Of a DNA stretch of 39,818 nucleotides, positions 31,491 to 39,184 are shown one piece after another. The translations under genes were made by a program, and so were the position numbers. Where the stretch lies: positions 1 to 39,818 of the forward strand of contig JACQDK010000092.1 of the NCBI GenBank assembly GCA_016201135.1, given 5' to 3'. How positions within the stretch are numbered: position 1 is the stretch's first letter; each line of letters begins with the position of its first letter. Under the pieces are notes generated by a model, which saw only the letters and a list, made by a program, of their open reading frames with translations, made no database searches and was not told the DNA's origin. The DNA comes from Actinomycetota bacterium. Lineage in GTDB: Bacteria; Actinomycetota; UBA4738; HRBIN12.

Positions 31491-32890
31491 CTCTCCTCCT
31501 GCCCCAGCTCCTGCTCGGCCTCCTGCTCGGCCATCGCGATCCCACGCGGGCGGCCCAGCCGGTCCCAGAGCCGGAAGAAGAAGAACGCGATCGCGAGGGA
31601 GACCGCGAGCGAGGCGATGGGGTACCCGCGGCGCAGGTTGATCCCGATCGTGAAGGTCACGGCGATCGCGCCGACCGCGTTGACGGCCAGGTGCCACCGG
31701 TTCGACTCCTGGAGGCTGAAGCGGATCATGGCCAGGAGCCCCGCGAGGAAGCTCACGAACACCGCCACCGCGTAGAAGAGCACGAGCTCCTGGTCGCGCC
31801 CCCCGGCCCCGAGCACGACGGCCGCCGACACTCCCAGGTACACGACCACGCTCCAGTACGGCGTGTGGTGCACGTTCGTCCGGCCGAGCGACGCCGGCAG
31901 GATCCCGACCTGCTCGCCGCCGCGTCGGGTGTGGCGCGCGAGGGCCTTGAGCAGACCCGGCCCGGCCTGGAACGACGACGACGCGGCGGCGAGCAGCAGC
32001 AGCGAGCTGGTGAGCTGGAACAGCGCGAACCAGACGCCATCGCCCGAGGCGTTCCGCGCGACGTCGGCGATCATCGTCGAGCCCGCGCGAGGGATCCCGA
32101 CGCGCAGCCGGACCGCCAGGACCGCGATCGAGAGGGTGAGCGCGGCGGTGATGAGCACGGTGAGCCAGAGCGTGACGTGGCCGAACCGCTCCTTCCGGCG
32201 CTGGTCGAGCTGCCCGAGCTGGGCGATCGCCGAGGCCGGCGCCTCCACGCCGGTCGCGAGCGCCATCGCGACGGGGAAGGCCAGGAGCACGGTGAGGAGA
32301 CCGACATCGCCGCGCGCGCCCTCGACGACGGCAGCGCCGTGAGACGCGGGCGAGACGAACCCGAGGAGGATCACCGGCACGGCTGCGGCCAGGAACGCGA
32401 CGGTCATCGTCGCGAAGACCCTCCGCCCGAGATGGCCGAACCACGTGAGGCCGGCCACGAACACCAGGAGCCCGAGCGCGATGGCAACGCGCCCCCCCGC
32501 GAGCCGGGGGAAGTAGGCGATCACCGCGGAAGCGGCGGCCGCCACGCTGATCGAGATCGTGAGCACGAAGTCCACGATCAGGGCCCCGAGCGGGAAGAAG
32601 GCCCACCCCTCGCCGAACGCCGCCCCGGCCGCCGCGACGGCGCCGCCTCCTTCCGGGAACCGGCTGATCAGCTGGTCGTAGTTGACCTTGACGACGTAGA
32701 TGATCGCCAGGACGATCGACATCGTGAGCACGAGCAGGCCCAGATGCCCGTGCAGGGCGCGCAGGGCGGCCTCGATCGCGTAGGCGATGGACGAGACCGG
32801 GTCCGCCATCACCGCGAACGCGAACGCGAACAGCAGCATGCCGGTGCCGACCGGGCGAGGAACCCTGGTGGGGCGGCCCCCTTCCCTCAT
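31487..32890 (-). CDS. APC-superfamily permease
   Basis: The 467-residue protein has about 12 membrane helices. It opens with GMLLFAFAFAVMADPVSSIAYAIEAAL and has YDQLISRFPEGGGAVAAAGAAFGEGWAF, the substrate-loop signature of APC amino-acid/K+ permeases. EAPASAIAQLGQLDQRRKERF is a cytoplasmic loop. In M. tuberculosis an APC-type protein (Rv2690c) lies beside the TrkA pair ceoB/ceoC, and the same families occur here separated by hppA. That makes a K+ or amino-acid transport role plausible, but the substrate is not defined. TACGTT stands 13 nt before the ATG. The C-terminus is acidic (EQEAEQELGQEES). Confidence 0.82.
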   Translation of the reverse strand: MREGGRPTRVPRPVGTGMLLFAFAFAVMADPVSSIAYAIEAALRALHGHLGLLVLTMSIVLAIIYVVKVNYDQLISRFPEGGGAVAAAGAAFGEGWAFFPLGALIVDFVLTISISVAAAASAVIAYFPRLAGGRVAIALGLLVFVAGLTWFGHLGRRVFATMTVAFLAAAVPVILLGFVSPASHGAAVVEGARGDVGLLTVLLAFPVAMALATGVEAPASAIAQLGQLDQRRKERFGHVTLWLTVLITAALTLSIAVLAVRLRVGIPRAGSTMIADVARNASGDGVWFALFQLTSSLLLLAAASSSFQAGPGLLKALARHTRRGGEQVGILPASLGRTNVHHTPYWSVVVYLGVSAAVVLGAGGRDQELVLFYAVAVFVSFLAGLLAMIRFSLQESNRWHLAVNAVGAIAVTFTIGINLRRGYPIASLAVSLAIAFFFFRLWDRLGRPRGIAMAEQEAEQELGQEES

Positions 32891-33048
32891 GTGGCCGCCG
32901 CCGAACGTAGAACGAGGAGCAACCGGAACCTCCTGCCGACCAGGCTTCCCGGCGCTCCTCTGAGTCCGAGGCGGATGCTACGCGCAAGTGGGACCTGCCC
33001 GCAAGACCCGAGGCCCCAACCCGCAGGGCGCGACGGCGGTTTCCTTCC

Positions 33049-33054
33049 TATACT
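33049..33054 (+). promoter_or_regulatory. -10 box of hppA
   Basis: TATACT at 33049-33054 is near consensus. No good -35 is visible at 17 bp. Transcription would start near 33061, leaving a leader of about 70 nt with GGAGG before the TTG start. Confidence 0.5.
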
Positions 33055-33133
33055 GCCCGGGTTCCCCGGCCGGTCCGGATCCGGTCCGGGATGTGGACGG
33101 CGTCGTTCCCCTTCGTTCGAGGAGGTTCCAGAC

Positions 33134-35410
33134 TTGCACCTGCTGGCCCAAGAGAGCGGCCCGATCCCCGTGGTGTTCGGAGCGTTCGAGAACAAGTCGC
33201 TCTGGGCGATCCTCGTGATCTCCCTCTGTGCCCTAGCGTTCGCGTATTACCTGGTCCGCGAGGTGCTCGCCGCCCCGGAGGGCACGGACAAGATGAAGGA
33301 GATCGCGAAGGCGATCCAGGAGGGCGCCAAGGCGTACCTGTCCCGACAGTTCCGCACCGTCGGGGTGTTCCTGGGGATCCTCACGGTGGTGCTGTTCTTC
33401 GCGCTGCCGGCTCCGAGGAACGCCGAGCACTCCGAGATGTTCATCAAGGTCGGGCGCTCGCTCGCGTTCATCCTCGGCGCCGGGTTCTCGGCGCTCACCG
33501 GCTTCACCGGGATGTGGCTCGCGGTCCGCGCGAACGTCCGCACGGCCAACGCCGCCCGCGAGTCGGGACTGCGGCGAGCGCTCCGCATCGCGTTCCGGGC
33601 CGGCGGCGTGGCGGGGATGTTCACCGTGGGCCTCGGGCTCCTCGGGGCCACCGTGATCCTCCTGGTGTACAAGGGCGACGCCACCAGCGTGCTGGTCGGT
33701 TTCGGCTTCGGCGGCGCGCTGCTCGCCATGTTCATGAGGGTGGGTGGCGGCATCTTCACGAAGGCCGCCGACGTCGGCGCCGACCTGGTCGGCAAGGTCG
33801 AGCAGGGCATCCCCGAGGACGATCCGCGCAACGCCGCGACGATCGCCGACAACGTGGGCGACAACGTGGGCGACTGCGCCGGGATGGCCGCCGACCTGTT
33901 CGAGTCCTACGAGGTCACGCTGGTCGCCTCGCTGATCTTGGGCGCCGCGGCGTTCAACGGCTCGAAGATCGGAGCGATCGCGGGTGTGATGTTCCCGCTC
34001 TTCGTGCGCGCGGTCGGCGTGATCACCTCGATCGTCGGCATCCTGTCCGTCTCCCCGCGCTCAGAGGAGGAGCACGGGATGAAGGCGATCAACCGCGGCT
34101 TCTTCCTGTCGGCCGCGATCAGCGCGGCCGCGGTGTTCGTGATCTCGACCGCGTACATGAAGAGCCCGCGGCCGGCGATCGCCGTGGCGATCGGCCTCGT
34201 GCTGGCGAGCGTGATCCAGCTCATCACCCAGTACTTCACGGACACGAAGTTCAAGCCGGTCCAGGAGATCGCGGAGGCCACGGTCACCGGCCCGGCCACG
34301 ACGATCCTTGCCGGATTCTCGATCGGTCTGGAGTCGACCGTGTGGTCGATCATGGTCATCGCCGGAGCCGTGATCGCCGCGTTCTTCCTGGCCGACCCGC
34401 ACTCCACGAACCTGCTGGCGGAGCGGCTCTACTTCATCTCCCTGACCGGTATGGGGATGCTCACGACCGTGGGCGTGGTCGTGTCCATGGACACGTACGG
34501 CCCGATCTCGGACAACGCGCAGGGCATCGCGGAGATGTCTGGGGAGTTCGAGGGTCGCCCGGCCGAGATCCTCGGGGGCCTGGACGCTATCGGGAACTCC
34601 ACGAAAGCGATCACGAAGGGCATGGCGATCGCCACCGCCGTGATAGCGGCCACCTCGCTCTTCGGTTCCTTCGAGGAGGCGCTGAAGAGCGCCGGCTTCG
34701 ACTTCCAGGGGATCCGGGTTGACCATCCCGACGTGCTCGTCGGGTTGCTGCTCGGCGGCTCGGTCGCGTTCCTGTTCTCCTCGCTGGCGATCCGCGCGGT
34801 CGGCCGCGCGGCGGCCCAGGTGGTCGTCGAGGTGCGGAACCAGTTCCGCGACCACCCGGGGATCATGACGTACGAGGAGAAGCCGGACTACGCGGCCGTC
34901 GTCGACATCTGCACCAAGACGTCGCTCCGCGAGCTGATGACGCCGGGTCTGCTCGCCGTGCTCGCCCCGGTCATCGCCGGGTTCTTCCTGAAGGCCGAGG
35001 CGCTCGGCGCGTTCCTGGCCGGCGCGATCCTCACCGGGCAGCTGCTGGCCGTGATGCTCTCCAATGCAGGCGGAGCATGGGACAACGCGAAGAAGTACAT
35101 CGAGGCGGGTCATCACGGCGGCAAGGGGAGCGAGTCCCACAAGGCCGCCGTCATCGGCGACACCGTGGGTGATCCGTTCAAGGACACGGCCGGTCCCGCG
35201 CTGAACCCGCTGATCAAGGTCATGAACCTCGTGGCCTTGCTGATCGCGCCGCTCGTCGTCTCGCACCAGAACGACGTCGGGCTGCGGGCGGTGGTCGTGG
35301 TGGTTGCCGTCGCAGGCCTCGGCTACGCGATCTGGCTGTCGAAGTCGCGGAAGTCCGAGCTCGGGGACGAGATCCAGAAGGCCGACCGGGCTGCTCCGGT
35401 GACCGGCTAA
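33134..35410 (+). CDS. hppA: Membrane H+-translocating pyrophosphatase, K+-independent type
   Basis: The 758-residue pump hydrolyses pyrophosphate to drive H+ out of the cytoplasm. Signatures are [14 protein letters not shown], the pyrophosphate site [18 protein letters not shown] from residue 213, then [37 protein letters not shown] and the C-terminal [21 protein letters not shown] also match. In [10 protein letters not shown] (487-496) Lys491 occupies the position that separates K+-independent pumps (Lys) from K+-dependent ones (Ala). The start is TTG 33134 with GGAGG at 33121-33125, 8 nt upstream. The frame is open for 2 kb before this, but the extra part is a shadow of the permease gene. 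About 16 membrane helices are expected. Confidence 0.95.
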   Translation: MHLLAQESGPIPVVFGAFENKSLWAILVISLCALAFAYYLVREVLAAPEGTDKMKEIAKAIQEGAKAYLSRQFRTVGVFLGILTVVLFFALPAPRNAEHSEMFIKVGRSLAFILGAGFSALTGFTGMWLAVRANVRTANAARESGLRRALRIAFRAGGVAGMFTVGLGLLGATVILLVYKGDATSVLVGFGFGGALLAMFMRVGGGIFTKAADVGADLVGKVEQGIPEDDPRNAATIADNVGDNVGDCAGMAADLFESYEVTLVASLILGAAAFNGSKIGAIAGVMFPLFVRAVGVITSIVGILSVSPRSEEEHGMKAINRGFFLSAAISAAAVFVISTAYMKSPRPAIAVAIGLVLASVIQLITQYFTDTKFKPVQEIAEATVTGPATTILAGFSIGLESTVWSIMVIAGAVIAAFFLADPHSTNLLAERLYFISLTGMGMLTTVGVVVSMDTYGPISDNAQGIAEMSGEFEGRPAEILGGLDAIGNSTKAITKGMAIATAVIAATSLFGSFEEALKSAGFDFQGIRVDHPDVLVGLLLGGSVAFLFSSLAIRAVGRAAAQVVVEVRNQFRDHPGIMTYEEKPDYAAVVDICTKTSLRELMTPGLLAVLAPVIAGFFLKAEALGAFLAGAILTGQLLAVMLSNAGGAWDNAKKYIEAGHHGGKGSESHKAAVIGDTVGDPFKDTAGPALNPLIKVMNLVALLIAPLVVSHQNDVGLRAVVVVVAVAGLGYAIWLSKSRKSELGDEIQKADRAAPVTG

Positions 35411-35436
35411 CGACGCGGACGGAGGGGCTCATCGGC

Positions 35437-35790
35437 GTGCTCCGTCGCTTCCTGGCCCGGCTCTTCGAGAGCGACGAGGCGCGCCTGGCGGACGAGGTCC
35501 GCGACTGGGCCAGGAAGATCCCCGGCTGCGTGCTGATCGCCGATGCGCAGTTGCGAGATCGTGTGAAGCTCGCCGGCGTCGTGAACCGCATCACGGTCTT
35601 GCCGATGGAGGGCAACGAGTCGCTCGAGGCGCTCGTGTCCGACGGCACCGGTGAGGTCACGGTGGTCTTCATGGGTCGCCGCTCGATCCCCGGGCTGACG
35701 CTCGGCACGCGCGTGGTCGTGGAGGGCATGCTCGGCGAGCAGCGGGGGAACCGTCGCATCGTGAACCCGCGGTTCGAGTTCTCGCGTTGA
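35437..35790 (+). CDS. OB-fold nucleic-acid-binding protein
   Basis: The 117-residue protein has a short amphipathic N-terminus (LRRFLARLFESDEARLADEVRDWARK) and an OB-fold (about 40-117): VKLAGVVNRITVLP, SLEALVSDGTGEVTVVFMGRRSIPGLTLGTRVVVEGMLGEQRGNRRIVNPRFEF. Its closest look-alikes are small actinobacterial OB-fold proteins such as M. tuberculosis Rv2694c, which also lies near the TrkA pair. It may bind RNA or DNA; no activity is known. GGAGGGG is 10 nt before the GTG at 35437. It follows hppA by 26 bp and is probably cotranscribed. Confidence 0.85.
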   Translation: MLRRFLARLFESDEARLADEVRDWARKIPGCVLIADAQLRDRVKLAGVVNRITVLPMEGNESLEALVSDGTGEVTVVFMGRRSIPGLTLGTRVVVEGMLGEQRGNRRIVNPRFEFSR

Positions 35791-35802
35791 CCCCCCCGGG
35801 GG

Positions 35803-35870
35803 GGGGCGTCCGGGAACTATGGTCGGCTCCAACCGGCTGATGCTCCCCGGGGATCGGGGGACGCCCCTTT
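35803..35870 (+). terminator. Structured region after the OB-fold gene
   Basis: GGGGCGTCC (35803-35811) pairs with GGACGCCCC (35859-35867) and is followed by TTT. The 47-nt loop contains smaller dyads. Directly before it is a C7G9 tract (35791-35806) that could fold competitively. It may terminate the hppA/OB operon. Confidence 0.35.
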
Positions 35871-35908
35871 CGGCCGAAGGTCTGATGGTGCCGCCCGAGA
35901 TCCCACGC

Positions 35909-35920
35909 TATCTTGTCGGC
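35909..35920 (+). promoter_or_regulatory. -10 box for leaderless gene at 35921
   Basis: TATCTT at 35909-35914 is followed by 6 nt and the ATG at 35921, which has no ribosome site. This selects 35921 over the in-frame ATG at 35885. Confidence 0.5.
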
Positions 35921-36328
35921 ATGACACGAACGGGACGTTCTCTGACGGCAGTCTTCGCGGTGTTGGTCGTGGTCGGCACGGTCGTGAGCGCAGCCGCGGC
36001 GGGCAATAGCACGCCGCACGCGACGCCCACGGCGTCCGAGAGCCCGGAGCCCGAGCCCAGCGACTCCCCCGACGCGCAGGTGGCGGACCAGCCCGACTCG
36101 GGTGGCAGCTCGCAAGGCGGCGCCGACTTCTCAGCGTGCGTGGGTCTCACCGGGCTCGAGAACGCGATCTGCCGCGTGACCGCGAACCAGGCGGCTCATC
36201 CGCAGGCGGTGGGCCTGGCGACCGCCCTCTCCCACCTTCAGGCGAACCTGGCGAGCCACTCGTCGGGCGCGCAGGGAGCGTCACACGGGCAGAGCGGTCT
36301 GCACGGTCCGGCCGCCGCCGGCGGCTGA
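35921..36328 (+). CDS. Small secreted protein of unknown function
   Basis: From ATG 35921 the protein has 135 residues. A signal peptide (MTRTGR, hydrophobic 8-22, cleavage after SAAAA near 27) is followed by a Ser/Pro/Glu linker (29-66). Next comes a small helical part with two cysteines (Cys73 in FSACVGLTGLENA, Cys84 in ICRVTANQ) that could form a disulfide. ATALSHLQANLASH and a Gly/Ser/His tail end it. The leaderless promoter fixes the start. It is probably exported to the cell surface or medium. I do not recognise a family, and neighbours give no clue. Confidence 0.7.
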   Translation: MTRTGRSLTAVFAVLVVVGTVVSAAAAGNSTPHATPTASESPEPEPSDSPDAQVADQPDSGGSSQGGADFSACVGLTGLENAICRVTANQAAHPQAVGLATALSHLQANLASHSSGAQGASHGQSGLHGPAAAGG

Positions 36329-36369
36329 TCCGCGCCTGTCCTTCGGCCCTTCCGGTCCTCCGGTCCGGG

Positions 36370-37086
36370 CTAGAGCTCGCCGACGCCGCCGATCGGGTCC
36401 CTCGGCGTGGCACCCGACATCCCCTCGCCCACGACTGCCGCGCGCAGCTGCGACTCGCACTCGGGGCTCGCGAGCGCGAGCACCTCGTCTCCAGCCGCCA
36501 GCGCCGTCTCGGGCTGCGGGATCACGACGTGGCCCTCTCGCAGGATCGCGACCACTGCGGAGTCCGGCGGCAGGCGCAGCTCGTAGAGCGGCCGGCCGAT
36601 GTTCGGCGACCCCTTCGGGAGGGTCATCTCCACGATAGAGACGCGCCCGCCCTCCAGTCGGATCAGCCGAACCAGGTCACCGACGCTTACGGCCTCCTCG
36701 ACCATCGCCGTGAGGATGTGAGGCGGCGAGACGGCCGCGTCCACGCCCCACTGCTCGTTGAAGAGCCATTCGTTCTTGGGGTGGTTCACGCGCGCGAGCA
36801 CACGTGGGACTGCGAACTCCTGCTTGGCGAGAAGGGATGTGACGAGGTTGTCCTCGTCGTCGCCGGTGGCCGCCACGACGACCTCGGCCTTGCTCATCTC
36901 GGCGGCCTCGAGCACCCACGGCTCGCAGGCGTCGCCCAGGATGACCCTCACGTCCGGCGCCCAGGCCTTCAGCTTGTCGGCGAGCTCTCGGTTCTGCTCG
37001 ATCAGAGTGACGTCGTGGCCGCGCTCCGCGAGGTCGACGGAGAGATGGCGTCCGACAGCGCCACCGCCGGTGACGATGACCTTCAT
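36370..37086 (-). CDS. TrkA-type K+ uptake regulatory subunit (CeoC-like)
   Basis: The 238-residue protein has an N-terminal RCK domain: a NAD-binding loop IVTGGGAVGRHLSVDL (4-19), LIEQNRE after the second strand, and VVVAATGDDEDNLVTSLLAK. A TrkA-C domain follows (about 140-222, IVEMTLPKGSPNIGRPLYELRLPPDSAVVAILR, GDEVLALA). It gates a K+ channel in response to nucleotides. It is the second gene after its paralogue at 37088, with 1 bp between them. Such pairs (ceoB/ceoC in M. tuberculosis) work as a heteromeric unit. No TrkH/TrkG channel gene is in the window; the APC permease is a candidate partner by synteny only. Confidence 0.88.
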   Translation of the reverse strand: MKVIVTGGGAVGRHLSVDLAERGHDVTLIEQNRELADKLKAWAPDVRVILGDACEPWVLEAAEMSKAEVVVAATGDDEDNLVTSLLAKQEFAVPRVLARVNHPKNEWLFNEQWGVDAAVSPPHILTAMVEEAVSVGDLVRLIRLEGGRVSIVEMTLPKGSPNIGRPLYELRLPPDSAVVAILREGHVVIPQPETALAAGDEVLALASPECESQLRAAVVGEGMSGATPRDPIGGVGEL

Positions 37087-37087
37087 C

Positions 37088-37750
37088 TCAGTGATGCTCC
37101 TGCGGAGGCGCCAGCAGCTCGTCGATGAGGCCCAGGCCGTCCTTCGACATCACCACTGCGAGGTAGTCGCCCTCCTGGAGCGTGCTCTCGGCCGTGGGGA
37201 TGAAACCCCCTCCGCCTCGCGACACGCCGACCACCAGGATCTTGCCCTCCACGTTAAGCGTGTTCGCCGGCTTGCCGACCATGTGGTCCGGCACCGGCAC
37301 CCGCAGGCGCACGAGATCGCCGCCGCCGAGGCTCTCCCGCACCTCCTGGCGGTCGTGGAACAGCATGAGCTGGATCTGCTTGACTCCCCACTTCGTGGTG
37401 GCGACCGTCGGGATGTTGAGCCGCTCGTAGATCTCTGCACGCCGCGGGTCGTAGATCCTCGCTATCACCTTGGGCACGTGATACCGCTCCAGGGCCACGC
37501 GCGCCGACACGATGTTCGAGTTGTCTCCGCTCGAGACCGCGACGAAGGCGTCGGCGTCCTTGATGCCGGCCTCCTCCATCGTGTCGCGGTCGAACCCGAG
37601 CCCGACCACGTTGCGGGCTCCCTCTCCGGGCGGGTAGCGGTAGAAGGCCTCGGGGTCCTTGTCGATGACCACGACCTCGTGGTCGGCCGCGAGGAGGTTG
37701 AGGGACAGCTCCGACCCGACACGACCGCAACCCATGATGACGACCCGCAT
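37088..37750 (-). CDS. TrkA-type K+ uptake regulatory subunit (CeoB-like)
   Basis: The 220-residue protein has the RCK fold with MGCGRVGSELSLNLLAADHEVVVIDKD (6-32), FVAVSSGDNSNIVSARVAL (69-87) and ARIYDPRRAEIY. A TrkA-C domain follows (about 145-210, VRLRVPVPDHMVGKPANTL, EGDYLAVVM). It is the first gene of the trkA pair. TACGCT lies 11 nt before the ATG, so the leader is a few nucleotides. The gene is divergent from the KdpD-like sensor, and the 289 bp between them hold a hairpin and four direct repeats. Regulation by the Kdp-like system is conceivable. Confidence 0.88.
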   Translation of the reverse strand: MRVVIMGCGRVGSELSLNLLAADHEVVVIDKDPEAFYRYPPGEGARNVVGLGFDRDTMEEAGIKDADAFVAVSSGDNSNIVSARVALERYHVPKVIARIYDPRRAEIYERLNIPTVATTKWGVKQIQLMLFHDRQEVRESLGGGDLVRLRVPVPDHMVGKPANTLNVEGKILVVGVSRGGGGFIPTAESTLQEGDYLAVVMSKDGLGLIDELLAPPQEHH

Positions 37751-37817
37751 GACGGTCGCTTAGCGTAGCCGACCGGCGCGACGATGACAGGGAGGCACGA
37801 GGCCGGAAACGTCCGAA

Positions 37818-37847
37818 GGTCCGCCGACTGGAGGGAGTCGGCGGACC
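37818..37847. repeat. 12-bp perfect hairpin between trkA and kdpD-like genes
   Basis: GGTCCGCCGACT (37818-37829) and AGTCGGCGGACC (37836-37847) form a perfect stem with a GGAGGG loop. It lies upstream of both divergent genes and outside their predicted transcripts. The purpose is unclear; an unannotated transcript or a protein site are possibilities. Confidence 0.5.
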
Positions 37848-37971
37848 CTCGGCGATCTCGGAGGATGGGACGGGAGCCCCGAGGCTCCGGACGAGCGGCC
37901 CCGGGTCGCGCGGGGGTGAGTCGCGTGACCCGATGCCGTTCCGTCCCTCCTCGATCAGGTTCGCTGCCCGG

Positions 37972-38022
37972 GCGTGAGGGATGCGTGAAGGTTGCCCGCG
38001 GAAGCGTGAAGATCGCGTGAAA
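37972..38022 (+). promoter_or_regulatory. Four phased GCGTGA(A/G)(G/A) direct repeats at the kdpD-like promoter
   Basis: Copies start at 37972 (GCGTGAGG), 37983 (GCGTGAAG), 38004 (GCGTGAAG) and 38015 (GCGTGAAA). The spacings of 11, 21 and 11 bp keep all copies on one face of the helix, as two tandem pairs. OmpR-family regulators bind such 11-bp-period direct repeats. The third copy covers the -35 position, so the bound regulator would replace a -35 element. The KdpE-like protein encoded downstream is the natural candidate. Confidence 0.6.
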
Positions 38023-38027
38023 GCCGT

Positions 38028-38039
38028 TAGCGTGGACCC
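38028..38039 (+). promoter_or_regulatory. -10 box for leaderless kdpD-like gene
   Basis: TAGCGT at 38028-38033 is followed by 6 nt and the GTG at 38040. No ribosome site is present. Confidence 0.5.
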
Positions 38040-39184
38040 GTGAAACGGGACCTCTCCGAGCACAGATCGTCGCCCCGACTCACGTTGCGGGGCGCGCTCG
38101 TATCGGCCCTCACCCCGATGGTCGCGACCGGCTTGGCGCTGCTCCTGGCCCAGCGCGGACCCTCGTCTGCGGTCGCCCTCTACATGCTTGCCATAGTCGG
38201 CGCAGCGGTGACAGGCGGGTTCTGGAGCGGTCTGATCGCGGCCACCCTCTCCGCTGTCGTGTTCGGGCTCACCTACGATCGGTACGCGTCCGGGATCGAC
38301 CAGGCGGGTGACATCGTAGCGGCGATCGTCTTCGTCGCGGTCGCGCTGGTGCTGGGCTTGCTCGTGGGCAGCGCCTCCGAAGAGCGTTCCCGCGCGGGCC
38401 GACGCGAGCGAGAGGCGCAACTCCTGTCGCACCTAACGACGAAGCTGCTCTCGGGTGAGGTTCCCGATCGCGTTCTGGACGACTTCGTGTGGGTGCTGCT
38501 GGACCCGCTGGGCCTCGCGACCTGCGAGATCGAGGCCCACCTGGACGGGTCCGAGGTTCGCGCGCGCGCGGAGCGCCCGGGGGTCGCGGGCGGCGGCCCC
38601 AGCGAGGTCGTGCCGCTCGTGGTCGGCGACATCCCCCTCGGCACGCTCACGGCGGAGCGTCCCGCCGGCCGGCGTCCCCTCACGAAGGACCAGCGCTCCC
38701 TGCTGGAGGCCGCCGCCCGTCAGGCCGCCGCCGCGCTGGACCGGGCGAGGCTGGACGCGCGCGCGCGCATGGCGCAGCTGGACGCCGAGACGAACCAGCT
38801 CCGCGCCGCCATGTTCTCGAGCGTGACCCACGAGTCTCGGTCGACCCCGTGCAGATCGACCAGATCCTGACGAACCTCGTGGAGAACGCGCTCCGCTACT
38901 CGCCGGCCGGCGCCGAGGTCGAGGTTTCGGTCACGTCGAACGGTGACGCGATCCGAGTACGAGTGGCGGACCGCGGCCCCGGGATCCCGGCGGAGGAGCG
39001 TGAGCGCGTCTTCGAGGCCTTCTACCGTGGTACCCAGCGGCCCGAGCGGCCGGGCAGCGGGCTGGGCCTCGCGATCGCGAAGGCGGTGGTCGTCGCGCAC
39101 GGAGGCCGCATCTGGATCGAAGGTGTCCCCGGCGGCGGCGCCGCGGTGGTGTTCGAGATCCCGCTCGAGGCGGAGGCTCTATGA
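38040..39184 (+). pseudogene. KdpD-like sensor kinase, broken by internal deletion and frameshift
   Basis: The first frame (38040-38870) encodes a DUF4118 membrane domain of four helices (about 17-113), a GAF-like domain (about 130-245) and the start of the His box, FSSVTHE with His264. It then runs into foreign residues and TGA at 38868-38870. The second frame resumes at about 38834 with VSVDPVQIDQILTNLVENALRYSP (N box), ADRGPGIP and GSGLGLAIAKAVV (G boxes). It ends at 39184, overlapping the regulator ATG. Compared with intact KdpD-type kinases, the LRTPL remainder of the His box, the second dimerisation helix and the linker are missing, roughly 80-100 residues, and the frame is shifted. The large N-terminal KdpD/USP region of E. 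coli KdpD is also absent, which is normal for short actinobacterial forms. An assembly error is possible. Confidence 0.8.

Noticed and set aside
31097-33133. Upstream extension of the hppA frame (about 680 codons)
   Set aside because: It is the antisense shadow of the permease and part of nhaA. The HppA family start and GGAGG site are at 33121-33134.
37900-38000. Possible riboswitch (TPP- or c-di-AMP-like) upstream of K+ genes
   Set aside because: Fragments such as GGGGGTGAG, or GAACCTGATC on the minus strand, recall pieces of these classes, but the paired and conserved blocks that must accompany them are missing, and both flanking genes look nearly leaderless.
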